This document shows, one piece after another, positions 1 through 5,971 of a stretch of DNA of 9,059 nt. The stretch is from assembly GCA_022567365.1 (NCBI GenBank), contig JADFHG010000115.1, forward strand, positions 1 to 9,059, given 5' to 3'. This stretch comes from Planctomycetota bacterium (GTDB lineage Bacteria > Planctomycetota > Phycisphaerae > UBA1845). Below the pieces are notes generated by a model. That model ran no database searches and was not told the origin of the DNA. It worked only from the letters and a program-made list of their open reading frames with translations. Made by a program: the position numbers and the translations under genes. How positions within the stretch are numbered: the stretch's first letter is position 1; each line of letters starts with the position of its first letter.

Positions 1-3
1 GAC

Positions 4-492
4 ATGCGTTACTTGACGATATGGCTGACGCGCCCGCCAGATATCATGTGCTCGGGATGTACTAATCCGGATTACGACTGGCACGGGAATTCCATTCAGA
101 ATCTGGTCGATTTTGACGCTCCTGCTCAGGTCATTTCGTTGGCGCTGCTTGCGTCCGGCAACAGAGGATGCTGCTTTTTTTGTTGGCCCAGCAGCGATGA
201 TCAGGCTTGCATCGCGTTACTGAGATCTCTTCTTTCCTTCCCGCGCGGCGAGGTTGCCGATGCCATCGTCCGGTTTGTTTTCGGGAACATTGAGAACGTC
301 TTCATGGGTCCCATTTGGTGGGAGGGCCTCGCCGATTTCGCGAAGAAGTCGCTCATATCCCTGCTATACGAGTTGGCAGACCCGTTTCGACCGATTCCCC
401 CGGATCACCTGGTGGACACCGGGCTCCGCGTAGTAGATTGGACGATCACCGCGTGGGAAACGAATGTTCGAACCCTTGAGCGAGTGATCTAG
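4..492 (+). CDS. Hypothetical protein, possibly 5'-truncated
   Basis: I do not recognise this protein. The frame is open from the window edge, with GAC just before the first ATG, so the true start may lie upstream and the 162 residues may be a C-terminal part. It has five cysteines, four of them in C-S-G-C near residues 16-19 and G-C-C-F-F-C-W near residues 55-61, which is suggestive of metal or disulfide chemistry but matches no pattern I can name. The second half is rich in Trp and aliphatic residues (WWEGLADF, LISLLYELADPF, VVDWTITAWE) and looks like a folded, largely helical soluble domain. There is no clear signal peptide. Its base composition is visibly less GC-rich than recQ, and it converges with recQ across a 183-bp gap. 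It could be an accessory small protein of the immunity-protein type, but nothing in the sequence proves that. Amino-acid composition makes real coding likely. Confidence 0.55.
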   Translation: MRYLTIWLTRPPDIMCSGCTNPDYDWHGNSIQNLVDFDAPAQVISLALLASGNRGCCFFCWPSSDDQACIALLRSLLSFPRGEVADAIVRFVFGNIENVFMGPIWWEGLADFAKKSLISLLYELADPFRPIPPDHLVDTGLRVVDWTITAWETNVRTLERVI

Positions 493-517
493 TCCAGCCA
501 TTCAATCAGATAGCCTC

Positions 518-596
518 TGATCCGAACCCCGACCGTGAGGGGGGGGGACGGGCATTTATTGGTCAAGCCGCTTCCTGACGGGCGCGGTTCGGATCA
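518..596. repeat. Inverted pair of 23-bp REP-like units
   Basis: The arms TGATCCGAACC (518-528) and GGTTCGGATCA (586-596) are perfect reverse complements. The similarity continues inward: 518-540 and the reverse complement of 574-596 agree at 20 of 23 positions. The 33-bp spacer begins with the end of a run of nine G (539-547). Two inward-facing copies of a short unit between convergent genes is the arrangement of REP doublets (REPIN/BIME type). It could also fold in RNA and help end transcription from either side, but there is no U-tract as in a classical intrinsic terminator. Confidence 0.6.
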
Positions 597-675
597 AGAT
601 GCGCCCCCACGCAACTCTGAAACACTAAAATAGGACCTCCTTATGGATATGCGATATCCATCCCCCGCCAGAGAA

Positions 676-2538
676 TCAACCCACCGGCAACCCGTGTGCC
701 CCGCAGTACGTCTTGATCTCTCTGGTGAAACGCGCTCCGAACCTCGCCAGCTTGACGTCGCCGACCCCGTGTACGCCCAGAAAGGCATCGGGCGTCACCG
801 GGCGCTTGCGGGCCATGTCGCGGATTGCGACGTCGCCGAAGATGACGTACGCGGGAACGCCGTCCTGCTCGGCCAACTCGCGCCGCAGTACGCGGAGGTA
901 TTCGTAGAGCCCCTGGTCAACGCCCTCCCAGGATTCCGTATCGGCCTTTGATTGTTTGACCGCCGCAGGCTTGGACTTCATCAGCATCACGCGACGCTTG
1001 CCGCGCATCACCTCCCACGAGGCGTCGTTGAGCTTGAGCACCGGGTGGTCGTCAAGACTTCGATCGAGCAGCCCCTGGTCGACAAGCTGATGCACCCAGT
1101 TGATCGTCTGGTTCCGGGGCACGTCTCCGAGCAAACCGTAGGTACTAAGGCCCTTGTGTCCTCGGCGCCGAACGGCGTCCGTGTCCGCGCCGGTCAGCAC
1201 CTCCGCGACGTACACCACCCCGAAGCCTTCCCGCACGCGGGCCACGCACGAGAGAATCTTTTGCGCGGTCTCGGTCGCGTCCTCGACGCCCTCCATTTCC
1301 TTCAGACAAACGTCGCATGCCTCGCAGTCGGTTTTCGCGTACGCCTGATCGAAATACTCGGACAGCGCACGGTGGCGGCACTGCAGCGACGTGCAGTACA
1401 GCCTCATCTGCTCGAGGTGTCCCGTGCCCGCCGCGATGACCGCTTGCGGATCGGCAGCGTCTTCGGCACTGCTGCGGATGAGCTGTTCCCATCGAATCAC
1501 GTCGGCCGACGAATAGAGCAGGACGCACTCCGCCTCTAGACCGTCGCGACCCGCCCGCCCGGTCTCCTGCTGATAGTGCTCCACGGATTTGGGCATCGTC
1601 GCATGAATGATGCACCGCACGTTGCTCCGATCGATGCCCATGCCGAACGCGACGGTCGCCGTCACCACGTCGAGCGATTCGTTGGCGAAGGCGTCCTGCG
1701 TCCGCCGTCGATCGTCCGGGTCCATACCCGCGTGATAGGGTTTCGCGTTGATGTGGGCCTTGCGGAGCGCGCCGGCAAGTCGTTCGGTGTCCTTACGACT
1801 CAGGCAATAGACGATGGCGGCTTCTTTGTGGTGGCGGCGGATGATGTCGGCGACCTGCGCGTTGCCGTCCACCCTTGGCAACACGCGATACGTCAGGTTT
1901 GGTCGATCGAAATTGCCGACCAACATCAACGGATCGTCGAGCCGGAGTTGTTCGGCGATGTCTTGGCGGACGCGCTCCGTCGCCGTAGCCGTGTACGCGT
2001 GGACGCTCGCCCGCGGAAACCGCTCCTTGAGCGTGGCGAGTTGCCGGTAATCCCGCCGGAAGTCGTGGCCCCATTGGCTGATGCAATGGGCCTCGTCGAT
2101 GGAAAACGCGCGCACGTCGAGACGGCCGAGCAAACCAAGGAACCACGGCGTCAGGATGCGCTCGGGCGAAACGAAAACCAGTCGGTATTTTCCGGCGAGT
2201 ATGTCGCGGACCGCCGTTTCGCGTTCGCATTGCGGCATTCCGCTGTGCAGGCAAACGGCCGGGTAGCCGCACGCCCGAAGACCGTCGACCTGGTCCTTCA
2301 TCAGTGCGATGAGCGGAGAGACCACCACGTCAACGCGTTCGGCCACCAACGGCGGCACCTGATAGCAGAGCGATTTTCCGCCGCCCGTGGGCAGGACGAC
2401 GACCGAGTCGCGTTGATCCAGCCCGGCGCGGATCGCTTCTTCTTGAAGCGGGCGCAGCTCGCGGAATCCCCAATAATGGCGTACCGGCTCGAGGATGCGA
2501 TCTCGCTGTATGTCTGACTTGAGCCTCTTGCTCGCCAT
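676..2538 (-). CDS. recQ: ATP-dependent DNA helicase RecQ
   Basis: This is a 3'-to-5' superfamily 2 DNA helicase that unwinds forks, D-loops and recombination intermediates. The 620 residues have full RecQ architecture. Motif 0 is GFRELRPLQ (24-32), Walker A is LPTGGGKS (49-56), and the DEAH box at 148-151 is followed by the aromatic-rich loop CISQWGHDFR. Next come TATAT (183-187), motif IV near 243-252, motif V AFGMGID (297-303) and motif VI QQETGRAGRDG (323-333). The zinc-binding cysteines are C387, C405, C408 and C411. A winged-helix RQC region spans about 425-515 and an HRDC domain about 540-612. The frame stays open for 312 codons upstream, but that stretch overlaps the divergent RNase D gene and has no RecQ character. 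The ATG giving MASKRLK is chosen because it puts motif 0 about 23 residues in, as is usual. No clear Shine-Dalgarno precedes it. All key residues are present, so it should be active. Confidence 0.96.
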   Translation of the reverse strand: MASKRLKSDIQRDRILEPVRHYWGFRELRPLQEEAIRAGLDQRDSVVVLPTGGGKSLCYQVPPLVAERVDVVVSPLIALMKDQVDGLRACGYPAVCLHSGMPQCERETAVRDILAGKYRLVFVSPERILTPWFLGLLGRLDVRAFSIDEAHCISQWGHDFRRDYRQLATLKERFPRASVHAYTATATERVRQDIAEQLRLDDPLMLVGNFDRPNLTYRVLPRVDGNAQVADIIRRHHKEAAIVYCLSRKDTERLAGALRKAHINAKPYHAGMDPDDRRRTQDAFANESLDVVTATVAFGMGIDRSNVRCIIHATMPKSVEHYQQETGRAGRDGLEAECVLLYSSADVIRWEQLIRSSAEDAADPQAVIAAGTGHLEQMRLYCTSLQCRHRALSEYFDQAYAKTDCEACDVCLKEMEGVEDATETAQKILSCVARVREGFGVVYVAEVLTGADTDAVRRRGHKGLSTYGLLGDVPRNQTINWVHQLVDQGLLDRSLDDHPVLKLNDASWEVMRGKRRVMLMKSKPAAVKQSKADTESWEGVDQGLYEYLRVLRRELAEQDGVPAYVIFGDVAIRDMARKRPVTPDAFLGVHGVGDVKLARFGARFTREIKTYCGAHGLPVG

Positions 2539-2703
2539 TCGAAGAGTGTAGCGACCGACACCGAATAGTCGAAACCCGGCAAGACAATCCGAGCGGCGCT
2601 GAGTATCGTGCGTGCATGTCGTCGCGAAAGCCGTTAGGATAGGCTGCGTCGTCGCGATCTTCTTCGCATTTGGGAACGGCGTCGAACAGCGGAGACTGCG
2701 CTC
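2539..2703. promoter_or_regulatory. Divergent recQ / rnd intergenic region
   Basis: This 165-bp gap separates the recQ start (minus) from the RNase D start (plus), so promoters for both must lie here or within the genes. A TAGGAT at 2635-2640 is a possible -10 box for the plus strand, but no convincing -35 stands 17 bp before it. GGAG at 2691-2694 sits nine bases before the TTG at 2704. The promoter role is inferred from gene orientation, not from strong motifs. Confidence 0.4.
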
Positions 2704-3906
2704 TTGCATCGGAACAAGCAAACGCCCGAGCCGATCATGGTCGATTCTGCGGGGCAGGTCGCCGCGATCTGTGGCGATATTCGCTCCGAAGGCGCGTTTG
2801 CGTTCGACACCGAGTTCGTGATGGAGGACCGCTACGAGTCCGATCTGTGCCTCATCCAACTCGCCTCGCGCGACACGGTCGCGATCATCGATCCGTTTCT
2901 CGGGTTGGACATCAGCGAGGTCTGGGCGCTCGTCGCCGACGAAAACGTCGCAACGGTCGTCCATGCGGGGCAGGAAGATCTGGCCATCTGCGTTCAGCAC
3001 TCGGGGGCCGTTCCCCGCGCCGTCTTCGACGTGCAGATCGCCGCGGGCCTCGTCGGACACGACTACCCCATCAGCCTCCAGAAGCTCGTCCATGCCCTGT
3101 TGGGCATCCGCCTCCACAAGTCCAAGACGTTGACGGACTGGCGCCGCAGGCCGCTCAGCCGCGCACAGGTCGGCTATGGGGCCGAGGATGTCTGCTACCT
3201 GCTCGAGATTCACCGCCGACTCCGCGCCGCACTGGAAAAGCGCGGGCGCACGGCGTGGGCGCGCGAGGAGTTCGAGCGCTACGAGGACATCGCGTTCTAC
3301 CGCATGGCCGAGGAAGAGAAAATCGCACGTATCAAGGGAACCGGCGCGCTTACGGGGCAGCAACTCGCCGTCGTGCACGAAGTGCTCGCGTGGCGCGACG
3401 AAACCGCCCGCCGTCTCAACCGACCCCCGCGCGCGGTCCTCAAGGACCACTTGCTCGTCGAGATTGCACGACATCGGGTGACGACTCCGGATGAGATCCG
3501 CGACCTTCGTGGAATCAACATCCGCATGGCCGACATTCGCGCGTTATGCGGGATCGTGCAAAAAGCGCTCGCTTTGCCGGCCGACCAATGGCCCAAGGTC
3601 AAGAAGAGCGACGCCGGATCGACCGATCAGACGATCCTTGTTTCGCTACTGACCGCGATCGCGCGAAGCTACTGCCAGGAGCATGACCTGTCGTACAACG
3701 TCACCGCAACGAACCGCTCCATTCGAGAGCTGTTGAAGTATCGAGTCAAAGGCAATTCGTCAGACCGGCAAGCGCCGTACCTGCTGACCGGATGGCGCCG
3801 CGATTCGGTCGGCAGGTTGCTCGACGACGTCCTCGCCGGGAGGAAAACCATGCGCGTTGACACGCAACGGGGCAAGCCGATCCTGCGCATCGAAAATGGG
3901 GAATAG
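2704..3906 (+). CDS. rnd: Ribonuclease D (3'-5' exoribonuclease with HRDC domain)
   Basis: This is a DEDD-family 3'-5' exonuclease; RNase D trims the 3' ends of tRNA precursors and other small RNAs in the cytoplasm. Of 400 residues, the exonuclease domain covers about 12-180. Exo I is DTEF with D35 and E37, Exo II is HAGQEDL with D92, and Exo III is Y158-G-A-E-D162, the Y-x3-D form, so all four acidic residues and the tyrosine are present. An HRDC domain follows at about 215-292. A further region of about 100 residues (YLLTGWRRDSVGRLL near its end) resembles the tails of other long RNase D proteins. The TTG start is preferred because GGAG lies nine bases upstream and because the first beta strand appears to begin before the ATG at 2737. 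That ATG would give 389 residues with no clear ribosome binding site. The methyltransferase gene starts three bases after the stop, suggesting one transcript. Confidence 0.93.
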   Translation: MHRNKQTPEPIMVDSAGQVAAICGDIRSEGAFAFDTEFVMEDRYESDLCLIQLASRDTVAIIDPFLGLDISEVWALVADENVATVVHAGQEDLAICVQHSGAVPRAVFDVQIAAGLVGHDYPISLQKLVHALLGIRLHKSKTLTDWRRRPLSRAQVGYGAEDVCYLLEIHRRLRAALEKRGRTAWAREEFERYEDIAFYRMAEEEKIARIKGTGALTGQQLAVVHEVLAWRDETARRLNRPPRAVLKDHLLVEIARHRVTTPDEIRDLRGINIRMADIRALCGIVQKALALPADQWPKVKKSDAGSTDQTILVSLLTAIARSYCQEHDLSYNVTATNRSIRELLKYRVKGNSSDRQAPYLLTGWRRDSVGRLLDDVLAGRKTMRVDTQRGKPILRIENGE

Positions 3907-3909
3907 CAG

Positions 3910-4605
3910 ATGGACGAAAAGTCGTCGCGAGCCCGATGCTGTTGGGCGCCGTTGGTCTTGTTCGTGGCCGCGATAGCGTCGTCATGCCACGGCCCTCACC
4001 ATGGCGACCCCACCGGTCGGCGGTTCAAGGACGCCGACGAATGGGCCGAGCGCTTCGAGGATCCCGCCCGTGATGAATGGCAACGCCCGGACTACGTCCT
4101 GTCGTTGATGAACCTGACGCCTTCGTCGCGCGTCGCCGACATCGGTTCGGCCACCGGTTATTTCCCCATCCGCTTCGCCCGGGCTTGTCCGGAGGGAATG
4201 GTCTACGGTGTCGACGTCGAACCGGATATGGTCCGCTATCTCAACGAACGGGCGGATCGCGAGGGGTTGGCCAACTTGCGCAGCATTCAATGCGAACCGG
4301 ATGATCCGAAAATACCGGAGTCGGTCGATGTCATCTTCATTTGCAATACCTACCACCACATCTCGGATCGCCCCAATTATTTCAGGACGTGCCGTGCGAA
4401 GCTGCGTCCGGGCGGACGGATCGTAAACGTGGATTGGGTGAAAAGGAAAATGCCCATCGGTCCGCCGCCGGACCACAAGCTGGCGGCCGGGGTTTGCATC
4501 AAGGAGATGGCGGAGGCCGGATACAGGCTTGTCAAACGGGACGACTCGTTGCCATATCAGTACGTGCTCGTTTTTGAACCGGACGACGGCCTGATTGCAC
4601 AATAG
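3910..4605 (+). CDS. Class I SAM-dependent methyltransferase with lipoprotein-like signal
   Basis: This 231-residue protein has the class I (Rossmann-fold) methyltransferase core. Motif I is VADIGSATGYF (75-85) for SAM binding, the acidic post-I strand is VYGVDVEPDMV (98-108), CNTYHHI (145-151) sits at the motif II strand, and RPGGRIVNVDW (166-176) is motif III. The segment FKDADEWAERFEDPARDEWQRPD ahead of the core and the end LPYQYVLVFE fit a family common in planctomycetes and other Gram-negatives; its substrate is not known to me. The N-terminus has charged residues, a hydrophobic stretch WAPLVLFVAAIA and then SSC, so C26 may be a lipidated cysteine. The -3 position is Ala rather than Leu, so the lipobox is imperfect. 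The ATG follows the RNase D stop by three bases with GGGGA upstream, implying translational coupling. The odd point is export: SAM is made in the cytoplasm. Confidence 0.85.
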   Translation: MDEKSSRARCCWAPLVLFVAAIASSCHGPHHGDPTGRRFKDADEWAERFEDPARDEWQRPDYVLSLMNLTPSSRVADIGSATGYFPIRFARACPEGMVYGVDVEPDMVRYLNERADREGLANLRSIQCEPDDPKIPESVDVIFICNTYHHISDRPNYFRTCRAKLRPGGRIVNVDWVKRKMPIGPPPDHKLAAGVCIKEMAEAGYRLVKRDDSLPYQYVLVFEPDDGLIAQ

Positions 4606-4612
4606 GAGTCCG

Positions 4613-4894
4613 TTGCAGAAGTATCGGTCGGTCAAGGCGGCGCCCGTCGAACCAACGGGAGTTTTCGATCTGTCGCGCGCTACACAACCCCAGGACGCTT
4701 TGGCGCCTTCGGATACTTCGTCCGCCACGGGGGCGAACGCTACGGATCTTAGTGGACTGGATCAGTATTCCGCCCTTCAGGCCGTTTTTGGCATCTTGGA
4801 GCGGGCAAATCGGCGTGATTCACGGCGGCAGAGATCGTCCTCGCTTGAATCGAGTGACCCATCTGGGGTACGATGGAGTGTTGAGGTTCGATAG
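4613..4894 (+). CDS. Doubtful small ORF downstream of the methyltransferase
   Basis: A TTG at 4613, four bases after AGGAG (4604-4608), opens a frame of 93 codons ending in TAG at 4892-4894. The protein would be Ser/Ala-rich with one plausible helix (DLSGLDQYSALQAVFGILERANRRD) and a basic tail. I recognise nothing in it. Third-position GC is lower than in the neighbouring real genes, and the ribosome-site spacing is short. It may be a gene remnant or chance. Apart from this frame, 4606-4966 shows no RNA gene, repeat or terminator that I can support. Confidence 0.2.
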   Translation: MQKYRSVKAAPVEPTGVFDLSRATQPQDALAPSDTSSATGANATDLSGLDQYSALQAVFGILERANRRDSRRQRSSSLESSDPSGVRWSVEVR

Positions 4895-4966
4895 ATGTGA
4901 AACGTCGGCACAACGGGACGCGTATCAGATCTCAGTCGAGCAACTACTCAGAAGGGAAGGCAAGAC

Positions 4967-5971
4967 ATGCATCGAATACGTTCACTCGCTTTATTCACGG
5001 TATTGGTCTGGGCGCTCTTGGCGGTCGTACCCGCCCGCGCCCAGCCCGGTTGGGTTCTGGCGCACCAGAAGATCAGCGACACCGAAGGCGGCTTCACCGG
5101 CATCCTGGAGGATCTCGATGTGTTCGGCACGTCGGTGGTCTCGCTGGGCGATCTCGACGGCGACGGTGTGGGCGACCTGGCCGTGGGAGCACAGGGCGAT
5201 GACGACGGGGGCAATGGCCCTTGTGACGATTCCCACGCATGCAACCGCGGTGCCGTATGGGTGCTGTTTCTCAACATGGACGGCACGGTCAAGGCGCACC
5301 AGAAGATCAGCGACACCGAGGGCGGATTCACCGGCATCTTGGATGATGGCGATCTGTTCGGCGGCGCGGTGGCCTCACTGGGTGACCTCGATGGCGACGG
5401 CGTGGGCGACCTGGCCGTGGGGGCTGCGTGGGATGACGACGGAAGCGTGGGTGCTTGCGCCCCGCAAGCAAATTGTAACCGCGGTGCGGTCTGGGTGCTG
5501 TTCCTCAACCCCGACGGCACGGTCAAATCCCACCAGAAAGTCAGCGACACCGAAGGCGGATTCACCGGGACGCTGGAGGATGGCGATCGTTTCGGCATCT
5601 CGGTGACTGCGCTGGGGGACCTCGACGGCGATGGCCTCGATGAGTCCCGTCCGCCGGGCCAACAGGTGCATCGCGCCGATCCCGCCGGGACCCAGCCCAC
5701 GCGTCCGGTCGGCCAGTTCGTAATGAATGTTGCGGGCGGTGAACATGGGCTCGGCCTGCTCGGTCCAGACGCGGTCCCGCAGCCGGTATTGAATCCTGCG
5801 TTAGCGATTGATCAATCTCCGCTTGCGTTCCGCCTTGGTTTCTGTTCTACTCTTCTTCACTCGAAATCCCTCCTTGCGTTCGCGTGCCGTTGTTTCAACA
5901 AACACGTTGTACGCGATATGCAAAGCATTTCGAGTATTTTTTTGTCAAAAAGCCGAATCATTCACGCTTGA
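4967..5971 (+). CDS. Secreted FG-GAP (integrin-alpha-like) repeat protein, truncated
   Basis: The ATG follows GGGAAGG at a normal distance. It is followed by a Sec signal peptide: basic MHRIR, a hydrophobic run to about residue 21, and cleavage near ARA-Q26. From residue 33 come tandem repeats of exactly 78 residues (234 bp): 5063-5296, 5297-5530 and a third beginning at 5531. Each has HQKxSDTEGGFTG, a calcium-binding-type LGDLDGDGxGDLAVGA loop, a two-cysteine insert (C-x6-C in repeat 1, C-x5-C in repeat 2) and NRGAVWVLFLNxDGTVK. Such repeats form beta-propeller blades in cell-surface proteins, and seven blades are usual. Here repeat three stops at residue 35 (base 5635). Everything after that to the stop at 5969-5971 is the antisense of an IS1380-type transposase and its leader, not native protein. 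So about two and a half blades remain and the product is probably non-functional. Confidence 0.8.
   Translation: MHRIRSLALFTVLVWALLAVVPARAQPGWVLAHQKISDTEGGFTGILEDLDVFGTSVVSLGDLDGDGVGDLAVGAQGDDDGGNGPCDDSHACNRGAVWVLFLNMDGTVKAHQKISDTEGGFTGILDDGDLFGGAVASLGDLDGDGVGDLAVGAAWDDDGSVGACAPQANCNRGAVWVLFLNPDGTVKSHQKVSDTEGGFTGTLEDGDRFGISVTALGDLDGDGLDESRPPGQQVHRADPAGTQPTRPVGQFVMNVAGGEHGLGLLGPDAVPQPVLNPALAIDQSPLAFRLGFCSTLLHSKSLLAFACRCFNKHVVRDMQSISSIFLSKSRIIHA
5063..5635 (+). repeat. 78-residue FG-GAP tandem repeats (2.45 copies)
   Basis: The units start at 5063, 5297 and 5531, a period of 234 bp with no length change between the two full copies. DNA similarity is high across the HQKISDTEGG and LGDLDGDG blocks, while the segment between DDDG and CNRGAVW varies most. 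This suggests fairly recent duplication or ongoing homogenisation between blades. The third copy is broken at 5635. Confidence 0.85.
5630..5860 (-). pseudogene. IS1380-family transposase fragment with nonsense codon
   Basis: On the minus strand a perfect AGGAGG (5874-5869) lies eight bases before a GTG at 5860-5858. The frame reads MKKSRTETKAERKRRLINR, then TAA (5803-5801), then continues in the same frame as RRIQYRLRDRVWTEQAEPMF and TARNIHYELADRTRGLGPGG, ending at GLIEAI. The second part is the conserved start of IS1380-family transposases as I remember them; the family normally continues with residues like HLLKxHLPYHESDH, which are missing. A single C-to-T change (CAA to TAA) would explain the stop. 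With no catalytic domain left, it cannot work. Re-initiation at the ATG at 5746 would give only a short peptide. Confidence 0.75.
5861..5948 (-). promoter_or_regulatory. Leader of the IS1380 transposase: -35 box and RBS
   Basis: The minus strand carries a consensus TTGACA at 5948-5943 within an A/T-rich stretch, and AGGAGG at 5874-5869. A -10 box is less clear; the sequence TTTGCATAT lies roughly 16-20 bases after the -35. The local base composition is much lower in GC than the surroundings, as expected for a promoter. Confidence 0.4.

Noticed and set aside
493..675. Classical rho-independent terminator between the convergent genes
   Set aside because: The inverted repeat has a long spacer and no T-run after either arm, so it fits a repeat doublet better than an intrinsic terminator.
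643..2517. Series of long plus-strand ORFs (643-951, 952-1539, 1576-2517) opposite recQ
   Set aside because: They are antisense to well-conserved RecQ motifs, share one frame relation to it, and have no recognisable protein features. Long antisense ORFs are expected in GC-rich genes.
2539..3474. Upstream extension of the recQ frame giving a 932-residue protein
   Set aside because: The extra 312 codons lie antisense to RNase D, have no helicase-linked domain, and would place motif 0 far from the N-terminus.
2670..3494. 274-codon plus-strand ORF overlapping RNase D
   Set aside because: Arg/Pro/Gly-rich out-of-frame shadow of RNase D. The RNase D frame has every catalytic motif.
3982..4728. 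248-codon minus-strand ORF opposite the methyltransferase
   Set aside because: Antisense shadow of a gene with clear SAM-binding motifs.
4752..5700. Long ORFs on both strands across the FG-GAP repeats (4752-5606 plus; 4948-5700 and 5375-5746 minus)
   Set aside because: Their internal repeats merely mirror the 234-bp FG-GAP period in other frames. Only the first part of the minus-strand frame from 5746 is genuine transposase, and that is annotated.
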